From Alcaligenes sp. SDU_A2 (GTDB lineage: Bacteria > Pseudomonadota > Gammaproteobacteria > Burkholderiales > Burkholderiaceae_B), in assembly GCF_038237375.1 (NCBI RefSeq), contig NZ_CP151273.1, positions 3,162,001 through 3,226,000 on the forward strand: DNA of 64,000 nt, written 5' to 3'. Position numbers and translations under genes: made by a program. Positions within the stretch are counted from its first letter, which is position 1, and each line of letters begins with the position of its first letter. Positions 27,502-35,190 of this stretch are shown here, piece by piece. Below the pieces are notes generated by a model. That model was not told where the DNA came from. It worked only from the letters and a program-made list of their open reading frames with translations, and searched no databases.

Positions 27502-27879
27502 ATGTCTCGTCAAATACTGCTGTTTATTCTGGTCGGCACCCTGGCCGCCGCCACACACTGGGGCATTGTAGTCCTCGCCGTTCAAACGCTGGCCGTACCG
27601 GCTTTACTGGCCAACTTGCTGGGTTGGCTAGTGGCCTTCGGCGTATCGTTCAGTGGGCATTACTGGATGACTTTCCGGCAGCAGCATGCGCGGCTGCTGC
27701 CCGCGCTGGGCCGCTTCTTTCTGGTGTCGGCTGCTGGCTTCGCCGTGAACGAAGCCAGCTATGCGGTGCTGCTGAAATACAGCGGCCTGCGTTACGACCT
27801 GTTGCTGGGCCTGATTCTTATTGCCCTGGCTGTACTGACGTTTCTGGCCGGCCGCCTGTGGGCTTTTCGTCGCACATGA
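27502..27879 (+). CDS. lgmD: GtrA-family membrane protein, LgmD-like
   Basis: Small inner-membrane protein of 125 residues with four hydrophobic helices, GtrA/DPMS3 family, likely to help flip undecaprenyl-phosphate-linked sugar to the periplasm. The ATG at 27502 was chosen over an upstream in-frame start that lies inside lgmC. Its 3-prime end overlaps the 3-prime end of the convergent lgmB-like gene by 62 bases. It is the only gene of the set on the plus strand, and its promoter must lie within the lgmC coding region. Confidence 0.82.
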   Translation: MSRQILLFILVGTLAAATHWGIVVLAVQTLAVPALLANLLGWLVAFGVSFSGHYWMTFRQQHARLLPALGRFFLVSAAGFAVNEASYAVLLKYSGLRYDLLLGLILIALAVLTFLAGRLWAFRRT

Positions 27880-29479
27880 AGGCATGATCGTCCGCATCAA
27901 AACGCCACAATGCGATGCGATGATCTTCGTACAAGCGCTGCGCACGCCCCAGCACAATACTCTGCCGCACAGTATCGGGGGCACCGATCAGCCAAAACAC
28001 CTGCTGCTTATCGCGACACAACAACTCGGTCAATGCCTGACGGTCTATCAAACGGCGACTGCCACGCACCGGCTCGAACCGGGCCGCTTCAACTAACTCT
28101 TTGCGCCAGTTATCCGTACGAGCAATATCGGGATCGGACCAATTGCCCACGATGCGCGTCATACCCAGCCCCGGCACATAAAAGCCCAGGTCGTAGCGAT
28201 AATCGTTCAGAAACACGACCTGATCCCCCGCTTGATATTGCGTCGCCAGCACACGCCCCAAGGCACGACTGTTGACCTGCGGATGCACTACCATCACCAC
28301 CACCGCAGTCAGACACAGCAACACGCCCGCCGCCGCGCTCCAGAACGCACGGCGATCCAGGTTCCCATTTCCGTTCAAGGCACGGCGGCGGACCAGAGCA
28401 TCGGCCAGAAAAAAAGCCCACGGCCCCATTGCCGGCAGGATGTAGCCCACCAACTTGGACGTAGGCAAAGAGAAAAAGATCATCACCGTCAGAAAAGCGG
28501 ACAGCATCAAGCCCCGTATCGCGCCCAAGCCATCTTGGGCTCTACGCCAGCGCTGCACCAAAAATGGCGTCCAGGTCAGTGTCGCCACCGGCATCACCGC
28601 CCAGTAAAACCAGAAAGGCTGTGGATTGTTAAAGCCTTTTTCCAGAAAGCGATAAAAGTGCTGGTACAGAATGTAGTAGTCAAAAAAACCTGGATAACGA
28701 GCCTGCATCAGCCACATCCAGGGCATGGTTACCAAGGCCAACACACCCAGCCCGGTCAGGGAAAACAAACGCAGCAAAACAGAAAACTGCCGCCGCCCCA
28801 CCAACCAGAACACCAGCACGCCACCGGGAATCACAATCCCGATCAGGCCCTTGGCCAGAAAGGCCAGCCCGGCCACGGCATACAGCCCCATCAAGGCCAG
28901 GCGAAAAGGACGCCCTTGCTCGATCTGCAAGGCAGCATGCGCTCCCAACAGAATGCAGCACGTAATCAACGCGGCCACCGTCATGTCCAGATTGGCATAG
29001 TGCGACGCCCCGAACAGCAGTGGACTGGTAGCCAGGATCAAGGCAATCCAGGCGGCATGCTGCCGACTGGCATGACGGCGACAAAAAGCGTGCATCGCCC
29101 CAATCAGCAAAGCCGCCATCATGGCCGGCACCAGACGCGCACCGACAAAGTTCACGCCCACAACTTTCAGGCTGGCTGCCGTCAACCAGTAATGCAGGGG
29201 GGGTTTATGGAAAAACGGCAGACCGTCCAGGCGCGGAACCAGATAGTCGCCCGTCTCCAGCATAGACAAGGCCACGCCCACGTAGCGGCCCTCGTCGGGT
29301 ATCAATAAAGGATAAAAACCCAGCGTTGCGGCAAACCACAGCAAAGACAGCAAGGCAAGCGACACGCTGGACATATCGCCTAAACGCTGTAACGCCGGAG
29401 CAAGCCAACGGCCCAGACCGCGAGCGCCGCCCTGCGCGCCCAGCACTGAGGAAACAGGAACTGGATTTTCGATACTCAT
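27818..29479 (-). CDS. lgmB: GT39 lipid A glycosyltransferase, ArnT/LgmB-like
   Basis: Inner-membrane glycosyltransferase of 553 residues with about 11-12 helices and a C-terminal periplasmic domain. The first periplasmic loop holds PDEGRYVGVAL, with the catalytic acidic pair of ArnT/PMT enzymes, then DGLPFFHKPPLHYWL. ArnT moves aminoarabinose, and Bordetella LgmB glucosamine, from undecaprenyl phosphate to lipid A phosphates, lowering surface charge. The ATG at 29479 (MSIENPVP) is preferred over one six codons upstream. No aminoarabinose (arnA/B) genes are seen, which favours glucosamine. Confidence 0.82.
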   Translation of the reverse strand: MSIENPVPVSSVLGAQGGARGLGRWLAPALQRLGDMSSVSLALLSLLWFAATLGFYPLLIPDEGRYVGVALSMLETGDYLVPRLDGLPFFHKPPLHYWLTAASLKVVGVNFVGARLVPAMMAALLIGAMHAFCRRHASRQHAAWIALILATSPLLFGASHYANLDMTVAALITCCILLGAHAALQIEQGRPFRLALMGLYAVAGLAFLAKGLIGIVIPGGVLVFWLVGRRQFSVLLRLFSLTGLGVLALVTMPWMWLMQARYPGFFDYYILYQHFYRFLEKGFNNPQPFWFYWAVMPVATLTWTPFLVQRWRRAQDGLGAIRGLMLSAFLTVMIFFSLPTSKLVGYILPAMGPWAFFLADALVRRRALNGNGNLDRRAFWSAAAGVLLCLTAVVVMVVHPQVNSRALGRVLATQYQAGDQVVFLNDYRYDLGFYVPGLGMTRIVGNWSDPDIARTDNWRKELVEAARFEPVRGSRRLIDRQALTELLCRDKQQVFWLIGAPDTVRQSIVLGRAQRLYEDHRIALWRFDADDHAFMCDEKPTGGRPETSVQPGQ

Positions 29480-29555
29480 TTTGTAAAGCCGAACCAAAGG
29501 ATTAGGCAGCCACGGCTGTGGCTGTCAGAAACGATTCAGAGTATCGGTGCGGCTT

Positions 29556-30533
29556 TCAAGAAGCTTCGTCTGTAGGAGGAGCAGACAGCCCCTGGCCCTG
29601 ACGGCGACGTACCAAATACAAAGGTCTGTTCTTGACCTCGGCAAAGATACGCGCCACGTACTCGCCCACAATGCCCAAGGACAGCATATTGACTCCGGCA
29701 AAGAACAGCACCACCGTAATTAAGGTGGCCCAGCCCCGGACGGCGTCGCCATACAGCAAATGCTTGAAAATAATAAACAGGCCATAGCCGAACGACAGCA
29801 TGGCCAACACGGCCCCCATCAGGCACAGCAGCCGCAGCGGCCAGGTGGTAAAAGCCGTCAGGCCATCGACGGCAAAACCGAGCAGCTTGCCGGGACGAAA
29901 ACGACTGGTACCGTGCAAGCGATCGGCCGGCGAGTAATAAATAGGCTCGGACGGAAACCCCACCCAGGCAAACAGGCCTTTCATAAAACGGCTGCGTTCG
30001 GGCAAAACCAGCAAGGCATCCACCACGCAACGGTCCAGCAAACGGAAGTCGCCCGCATTGCGAGGCACGCGCAAACCGCTGGAGGTACGCATCAGTTTGT
30101 AGAAGATACTGGTACCGGCCCGCTTCATCCACGTCTCGTCGTCGCGGGTTTCCCGCACGGCATAGACCATATCCACGCCGCACGCCCAACGCTGCATCAT
30201 GTCTGCGATCAAGGCAGGCGGATGCTGCAGATCGGCATCCATGCACACCACAATCTGTCCGCGACTGGCCTGCAACCCGGCCGTCAGTGCCGCTTCCTTG
30301 CCGAAATTGCGCGACAGCTGGATATAGACTAATTGCGGATAGGTCTGGCGCAGATGCTCCACGACCAGGGGGGTGGCGTCTGTGCTGCCGTCATCGACGA
30401 AAATGATCTCGAAATCCTGTACCAGCGAACGCAATTGCGCCACCAGAACCGGCATCAAAGCCGGCAGGTTTTCTGCTTCATTCAACCCGGGAATGACGCA
30501 AGAGAGCGTCCGGGCCTGTCTGGTTATAGTCAT
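29556..30533 (-). CDS. lgmA: GT2 undecaprenyl-phosphate glycosyltransferase, ArnC/LgmA-like
   Basis: A 325-residue glycosyltransferase: a GT-A domain (FVDDGSTDATP, MDADLQHPP, then a QRW-like MMQRWACG region and RETRDDETWMKR) followed by two membrane helices near residues 230-290. It belongs to the DPM1/GtrB/ArnC group that loads a sugar on undecaprenyl phosphate. In Bordetella LgmA does this with N-acetylglucosamine. The ATG at 30533 (MTITRQ) was chosen; the frame extends 43 codons upstream with no family likeness. 76 bases upstream of, and in line with, lgmB. Confidence 0.83.
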   Translation of the reverse strand: MTITRQARTLSCVIPGLNEAENLPALMPVLVAQLRSLVQDFEIIFVDDGSTDATPLVVEHLRQTYPQLVYIQLSRNFGKEAALTAGLQASRGQIVVCMDADLQHPPALIADMMQRWACGVDMVYAVRETRDDETWMKRAGTSIFYKLMRTSSGLRVPRNAGDFRLLDRCVVDALLVLPERSRFMKGLFAWVGFPSEPIYYSPADRLHGTSRFRPGKLLGFAVDGLTAFTTWPLRLLCLMGAVLAMLSFGYGLFIIFKHLLYGDAVRGWATLITVVLFFAGVNMLSLGIVGEYVARIFAEVKNRPLYLVRRRQGQGLSAPPTDEAS

Positions 30534-30818
30534 TAGTCCTCGTGCGGCAGCGCTGTAACAAAATAAACAATCAGCCGACAAAAAGTAATCGTATCTCGCC
30601 AGACCTGCCAAATCAATTTGGCTCCTGTGCCAGACACTTCTTTTGTCGACAGAATGCCGCACAGCACGGCCTTTCTGCCTTTACCTACACACGCCGCCGG
30701 AGCCACTGTCCTGCGCCGCACCCATACTCTGAAATCTGTATCAGTGTAAAAACACCGGTGTTGAATCGACGTTCACAACAAATATGCGCACCACATTCCA
30801 GTATGCGCCAATCCATGC
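30534..30818. other. Intergenic spacer upstream of lgmA-like gene and haemoglobin gene
   Basis: The 347-base gap between the divergent lgmA-like gene and the haemoglobin gene. Only its right end (30819-30880) holds clear signals, listed separately. In the rest I see no gene, terminator or clear promoter for the lgm direction. Confidence 0.6.
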
Positions 30819-30847
30819 TTGACCCCTGTATGCAAAGCCAATAAGAT
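30819..30847 (+). promoter_or_regulatory. Sigma-70 promoter of the haemoglobin-nsrR operon
   Basis: TTGACC (30819-30824), 17-base spacer, TAAGAT (30842-30847). The -10 element overlaps the NsrR-type palindrome, as expected for a repressible promoter. The start codon is 33 bases downstream of the -10. Confidence 0.8.
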
Positions 30848-30865
30848 GCATTGAAAATATATCTT
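30843..30865. promoter_or_regulatory. NsrR operator
   Basis: A 23-base palindrome: AAGATGCATTG, one central base, AAATATATCTT. The halves match at nine of eleven paired positions and fit the NsrR consensus AAGATGCATTT. It covers the -10 and predicted transcription start of the operon that encodes NsrR itself, so it should mediate nitric-oxide-responsive autoregulation. Confidence 0.82.
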
Positions 30866-30880
30866 TAAGCAACAATTGTC

Positions 30881-31285
30881 ATGACTACAACCGATCTTTG
30901 CTCCCGCCAGGAAATCCATGATCTGGTCTGGGATTTTTACGACCGCATCCGCATGGACGACATGCTGGGGCCGGTGTTTTCCGAGCGCATCAAAGACTGG
31001 GACACCCATCTGGGCGTCATGGAGGAGTTCTGGTCCTCCCTGCTGCTCAAGACCGACGGCTACCAGGGCAACCCGATGGGCAAGCATCTGTCGCTACAAC
31101 ACATACGGGCCGAACACTTCGAACAATGGCTGCGCCTGTTCAAAGAAACCTGCAACGAACGCAGTAATCAGGCCATGGCCCAACTGGCTCTGGAATACGC
31201 GCAGCGCATTGCCCGCAGTTTCTGGTTCGGCTATCAGTTCCAACACCATCCCACCCAGGTTTCCACAGACCTGACCATGCCCTGA
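30881..31285 (+). CDS. Group III truncated haemoglobin
   Basis: Predicted 134-residue haem protein of the group III truncated haemoglobins. The family pattern is visible: DLVWDFYDRIRMDDMLGPVF at the N-terminus, EEFWSSLLL, GYQGNPMGKHLSL with the proximal-histidine segment around residue 69, and HFEQWLRLF. Group III globins are linked to nitric oxide or nitrosative stress in several bacteria. The NsrR operator ahead of it and nsrR three bases behind it support a nitric oxide defence role here. Confidence 0.9.
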   Translation: MTTTDLCSRQEIHDLVWDFYDRIRMDDMLGPVFSERIKDWDTHLGVMEEFWSSLLLKTDGYQGNPMGKHLSLQHIRAEHFEQWLRLFKETCNERSNQAMAQLALEYAQRIARSFWFGYQFQHHPTQVSTDLTMP

Positions 31286-31288
31286 ACC

Positions 31289-31753
31289 ATGCGCCTGACC
31301 AATCTGACCGATTACGCACTGCGTTTGCTCATGTATCTGGGCCAACACGAAGATCGACTCTGTACCATTGCCGAAATCGCGCAATACCACCAGATTTCCG
31401 AAGCCCACCTCATGAAAGTCACACATCTGCTGTCCAAAGGCGGCTGGGTGCATACCCAACGCGGCAAGAACGGCGGCATGCGCCTGTCGCGGCCAGCTCG
31501 GGACATGAACCTGGGCCAACTGGTGCGCTATACCGAAAACGATCTGGCCGTGGTGGAATGCCTGGGCAGCGGCAGCCACTGCATACTCAGCGGCCGCTGC
31601 GGATTGAGCAATATACTGAACCAGGCCCTGAGCCATTTTTTGGCCCACCTGGACGGCTTCACCCTGCAAGACATCGTGCCGCCTTCCAGCGGCAACGAAC
31701 ACACCATCCATTGGCCCACGGCCAAGCGTCCGGAACTCAGCAAGACCTCCTGA
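31289..31753 (+). CDS. nsrR: Nitric-oxide-sensing Rrf2-family repressor NsrR
   Basis: A 154-residue Rrf2-type repressor. The N-terminal winged helix (RLTNLTDYALRLLMYLG, then SEAHLMKVTHLLSKGGWV, with wing RGKNGGMRLSRP) is followed by three cysteines in VECLGSGSHCILSGRC, the spacing that binds the NO-sensitive Fe-S cluster in NsrR. It lies three bases after the haemoglobin gene, in the same operon, behind an operator it should bind. Nitric oxide would damage the cluster and release repression. Confidence 0.93.
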   Translation: MRLTNLTDYALRLLMYLGQHEDRLCTIAEIAQYHQISEAHLMKVTHLLSKGGWVHTQRGKNGGMRLSRPARDMNLGQLVRYTENDLAVVECLGSGSHCILSGRCGLSNILNQALSHFLAHLDGFTLQDIVPPSSGNEHTIHWPTAKRPELSKTS

Positions 31754-32009
31754 AAAACGCAAGCCAAACAGCGTAATGCCAGTCCGCTTAGCACTTTCGG
31801 GTATTTTTGATGCCTGTACATCGCACGCAGAAACTAAGCTGCCCGATAAAAATGGGTGATTGCAAACGCCGTTCAAAACACAGCCGCTTGGCTCAGGCGG
31901 CGGGCTCAGACCCCCATCGTATCGATCAGGCCAGCGCCGCTTCCCACACACCAAGAAAAACAATTGTGGAACTTAAGCTGACAAGCGCATGCAAAGACCC
32001 AGAAAAATG
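31754..32009. other. Intergenic spacer after nsrR
   Basis: 256 bases between nsrR and the repeat element. I see no gene, clear terminator or tRNA. The last seven bases, AAAAATG at 32003-32009, reappear at the other side of the repeat element. Confidence 0.5.
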
Positions 32010-32474
32010 GGTTCTTCGCTAAATACCGGGGGTTTCTTCGTATTGCTTGGGCTGTTCAGGCCAAGCGTAGAGAACCTCGGGTTCTCGCCAGACCGACCCT
32101 AGCGGGCCGGCTTGGCTGGGTCCTTCGCCCGCGCTGGGCGCGGGTTCCCTGGTCAGGATACCGGGGTGGGCGGGGCGTGAACTCGCAGGGTGATTCGTCC
32201 ACTGGACGAATCACAAGCGCCCTGCTCGAACAGCACGCCCCTTGCCTCCCACCCCGGCATCCTGCCTGCGGCGAAGGTCCTGACTCGCCCGCCGTCCTGC
32301 TAGGGTCGGCCTGGCGAGAACAGCATCGCAGTGCTTGGCCCAAATAGTGGAACGTCCGCGTATGCCGTACAAGCCATCCGCCCTGTCCGAGCATGCAGCG
32401 CCTTGAATGGCGTCTTCAAAAAAGCAGTTCGTCATTAACTGGGTAAATTGGCCCCCGAAATTCTTCGAAGAACC
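32010..32474. repeat. Structured repeat locus 3: type I copy D plus type II remnant, with terminal inverted repeats
   Basis: Best-defined unit (465 bp). The ends are imperfect inverted repeats: GGTTCTTCGCTAAATACCGG at the left and the complement of GGTTCTTCGAAGAATTTCGG at the right. AAAAATG flanks both sides (32003-32009 and 32476-32482). Type I arms span about 32051-32110 and 32290-32345; the central hairpin GTGATTCGTCC-ACT-GGACGAATCAC lies at 32190-32214. Only the right arm of a type II module follows (about 32370-32412). The core is reversed relative to the copy at 46.4 kb although the flanks keep the same orientation. Between convergent nsrR and serA. Confidence 0.88.
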
Positions 32475-32508
32475 AAAAAATGCCAGTCAGCGTTTCACTG
32501 ACTGGCAT
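32475..32508 (-). terminator. Intrinsic terminator of serA
   Basis: A perfect 11-bp stem ATGCCAGTCAG with a 7-base loop and a T-run on the minus strand, 36 bases past the serA stop. The repeat element ends exactly at the T-run. Confidence 0.93.
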
Positions 32509-32543
32509 CAAGCTAAAAAGCCCGTCCTTTCCACTATGCCCGC

Positions 32544-33752
32544 TTACGGGGCCGGGATCAGATCGCACCGCAAGGTGGCGACATGCGAGCGGATGGCCTT
32601 GAGCACGTCGGCCCCAGGCACGCTATCCAAATCGGTCAGAACATAGCCAAGTTCACCCTGGGTCTGCAACTGCTGCCGCGTAATGTTCAAGCTGCGTTCG
32701 GCCAATATATTATTCAGCCCGCCCATGGCACCGGGCATATTGCGATGGACATGCAGCAAGCGGCATGCGCCCTGAATATCGTGATACGAGACTTCGGGAA
32801 AATTCACCGCGCCCTTGGTGGCACCGCTACGCAGGAAGCTGACCAGCTTTTCGGCCACCTCGCGGCCTATGTTTTCCTGGGACTCCTGCGTGCTGCCGCC
32901 GATATGCGGCGTCAGAATTACGTTGGGCATGCCGATAAGCGGACTTTTCAGCGCTTCGTCCACGCTCTTGGGCTCCACCGGGAACACGTCCAGAGCCGCA
33001 CCGGCCAGATGCCCCGATACCAATGCCTGATGCAAGGCATCAATATCCACCACCGTGCCGCGCGATGCGTTGATCAGAATGGCACCCGGTTTCATTGCCG
33101 CCAAGGTATCGGCATTGATGATGTTCTGCGTGCCTTGCCCGCCCGGCACATGCAAGGTCACCACATCGGCCTCGGCCAGCATCTGCTTCAGGTTGCCATA
33201 GACGCGCGCATTGCTTAAAGGCAGCTTGGACTCCACATCGTGGTACAGCACACGCATGCCCAACGCCTCGGCCAGCGTGCCGACCTGCGACCCGATATTG
33301 CCATAACCGATTACGCCCAAGGTCTTGCCGCGGATCTCGAAAGCACCCTCGGCGTTCTTGTCCCAAAAACCCTGGTGGACACGCAGGTTTTTTTCGGGGA
33401 TGCGGCGCAGCAGCAAGATCGCTTCGCCCAATACCAATTCGGCCACCGAGCGTGTGTTGGAGAACGGTGCATTGAAAACAGGCACGCCGCGATGTTCGGC
33501 ATCCAGCAGATCGACCTGATTGGTGCCTATGCAAAAGCAGCCCAGCACTTTGAGCTGGTCCGCCTGCTCCAGAACACGGCTGTCGAACTGAGTGCGCGAG
33601 CGTATGCCCACAACCTGCGCCCCTTTGACGGCATCCAGCAACTCCTGGCCGGACAAAGCGCCCTTATAAGTCTGGATATCGGTAAATCCAGCCGCCTCGA
33701 AGACGTCACGGGCGCTGGGATGAATGTTCTCGAACAGGACGATGCGACTCAT
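32544..33752 (-). CDS. serA: D-3-phosphoglycerate dehydrogenase
   Basis: First step of serine synthesis: oxidises 3-phosphoglycerate with NAD. 402 residues, the E. coli-like type with catalytic and NAD domains (GCFCIGTNQVDL, GYGNIGSQVG, INASRGTVVD, LTPHIGGSTQESQ holding the catalytic histidine) and a C-terminal ACT domain (VHRNMPGAMGGLNNILAE) through which serine inhibits. I chose the ATG at 33752 (MSRIVLFENIHPSA); an open frame upstream is not conserved. Regulation by serine is family knowledge. Confidence 0.95.
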   Translation of the reverse strand: MSRIVLFENIHPSARDVFEAAGFTDIQTYKGALSGQELLDAVKGAQVVGIRSRTQFDSRVLEQADQLKVLGCFCIGTNQVDLLDAEHRGVPVFNAPFSNTRSVAELVLGEAILLLRRIPEKNLRVHQGFWDKNAEGAFEIRGKTLGVIGYGNIGSQVGTLAEALGMRVLYHDVESKLPLSNARVYGNLKQMLAEADVVTLHVPGGQGTQNIINADTLAAMKPGAILINASRGTVVDIDALHQALVSGHLAGAALDVFPVEPKSVDEALKSPLIGMPNVILTPHIGGSTQESQENIGREVAEKLVSFLRSGATKGAVNFPEVSYHDIQGACRLLHVHRNMPGAMGGLNNILAERSLNITRQQLQTQGELGYVLTDLDSVPGADVLKAIRSHVATLRCDLIPAP

Positions 33753-33851
33753 GATGGTTCCAGTCATTAAATAGTATCTAAATGGTACTATTTTTACGCC
33801 GGTTTCGCAGAGCATCAACAATGCCGGCATGGGCTTACGCCCCCGGACAGC

Positions 33852-33880
33852 AGAACGGCCCGCTAGGCGGGCCGTTCTTT
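33852..33880. terminator. Stem-loop between serA and the peroxidase gene
   Basis: A perfect 12-bp stem AGAACGGCCCGC with loop TAG, 20 bases past the peroxidase stop. The T-rich tail is on the plus side, so for the peroxidase (minus strand) it is a stem-loop with little T-tract; it may still end that transcript. Confidence 0.65.
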
Positions 33881-33897
33881 AGACACGCGTCTGTCGA

Positions 33898-34896
33898 TCA
33901 GGAGCCGAAAGGCACCGGACGGGGCGTGTTGTCCTGCGATGGCGGCAAGATAGGCAGAACGATTTCTGGCTGTTTGCCGGTCAGCGTCTTGAGGAAAGCC
34001 ACGATCTGCGCGTTCTCTTGATCGCTGAAGCTGCGACCCAACTGCAAGCGCCCCATGATGTCCACCGCTTCAGTCAGCGTATTGACCGCGCCATCGTGAA
34101 AGTAAGGATAGGTCATCTCCACGTTACGCAGCGTAGGCACCTTGAAGTTGAAACGGTCGGCATCCTTGCCTGTTACGCCAGAACGGCCTTCGGCCGGATT
34201 GTCTGTCTTGTACGGTTCGACCAAGCCCATTTTCTGGAAAGATGTGCCGCCCAGATTGGGGCCGTTGTGGCAAGCCACGCAGCCGCTGGCCTTGAACAAC
34301 TGATACCCGGCCAGTTCCTGATCGGTAATGGCTTTCTTGTCACCCTTGAGCCACAGATCGAAACGCGAATCAGGCGTGACCAACGTTTCTTCAAACGCAG
34401 CGATGGCCAGCGTCACTTCGTCGATCCCGAACTGCTCCTTGCCGAACACCTGCTTGAACTCTGCCTTGTACTCAGGAATTGAGCTCAAAAACTCCAGAGC
34501 CAGTTCATGGGTGAAGGCCATTTCCTTCGGGTTAGCGATGGGGCCGCCGGCCTGCTCTTTCAGGTCGCTGGCGCGACCATCCCAGAACTGCGCCATATTC
34601 AAGCTGGAGTTCAGCACAGTGGGCGAATTAATGGGACCTTCTTGCCAACGATCGCCGATGGAGGTGCGGATATTGTCCGTGCCGCCCATGCTCAGGTTGT
34701 GACAGGAGTTGCACGAAATAAAACCCGAGCGCGATAGACGAGGTTCAAAAAACAGCTTTTTACCCAGTTCAACCCGTGCCGGATCAGTGACTTTGACATC
34801 AGGAATGACCTGAACGGGTTCAGATGCGGCATGCGCAGCAGCGCCTGCAAACAGCGTGGCCGATAAGACTGAAAGAGCAAACAGGCGTACTTTCAT
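33898..34896 (-). CDS. ccp: Dihaem cytochrome c peroxidase
   Basis: Periplasmic enzyme that reduces hydrogen peroxide with electrons from small c-type cytochromes. 332 residues with a Sec signal peptide (cleaved after about residue 23, AHA). Two CXXCH haem sites: Cys62-His66 (low-potential haem, CNSCH) and Cys206-His210 (CVACH). GRASDLKEQAGGPI and the FKVPTLRNVEMTYPYFHDG stretch are typical of bacterial CCP/MauG-like proteins. The order of domains and length match CCP better than MauG. A weak FNR-like site lies upstream. Confidence 0.94.
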   Translation of the reverse strand: MKVRLFALSVLSATLFAGAAAHAASEPVQVIPDVKVTDPARVELGKKLFFEPRLSRSGFISCNSCHNLSMGGTDNIRTSIGDRWQEGPINSPTVLNSSLNMAQFWDGRASDLKEQAGGPIANPKEMAFTHELALEFLSSIPEYKAEFKQVFGKEQFGIDEVTLAIAAFEETLVTPDSRFDLWLKGDKKAITDQELAGYQLFKASGCVACHNGPNLGGTSFQKMGLVEPYKTDNPAEGRSGVTGKDADRFNFKVPTLRNVEMTYPYFHDGAVNTLTEAVDIMGRLQLGRSFSDQENAQIVAFLKTLTGKQPEIVLPILPPSQDNTPRPVPFGS

Positions 34897-35003
34897 GACG
34901 AATTCCTTATAGGGGGATAAAACTCCTACTGGACGGATTTGTACTGCTCAAGAAAACCCTTCCAGCTTTAAGGTCATCGTAAGAAAAGTTTCGGCATTAC
35001 ATG

Positions 35004-35017
35004 TTGATACATCGCAA
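35004..35017. promoter_or_regulatory. Possible FNR/CRP-type site upstream of the peroxidase
   Basis: TTGAT-ACAT-CGCAA matches one FNR half-site fully and the other in three of five positions, about 110 bases from the peroxidase start. Bacterial cytochrome c peroxidases are often under FNR control, hence the note. Weak evidence. Confidence 0.3.
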
Positions 35018-35117
35018 ACAAAACACCTTTCCTGCAGCACGCCGGGAACTTTCACCACGTTGGCGTGCCACGGTGCTGCTTTTACCACTTGAACGAGCAA
35101 GGCCAGCGGATATGAAA

Positions 35118-35155
35118 ATGCGCTGCATCCGGCCAAACACCAGCATGCAGCGCAT
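35118..35155 (-). terminator. Stem-loop at the end of the liv operon
   Basis: Perfect 11-bp arms ATGCGCTGCAT and ATGCAGCGCAT, 16-base loop, followed on the minus strand by TTTTCAT. It lies 36 bases past the livF stop. Confidence 0.65.
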
Positions 35156-35190
35156 CGTCAAACTACCAATCGGCGCACGAGGCCTTCAGA

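Noticed and set aside
33753-33830. Longer N-terminus for SerA (26 more codons upstream)
   Set aside because: The extra residues do not resemble SerA, whereas MSRIVLFENIHPSA at 33752 does.
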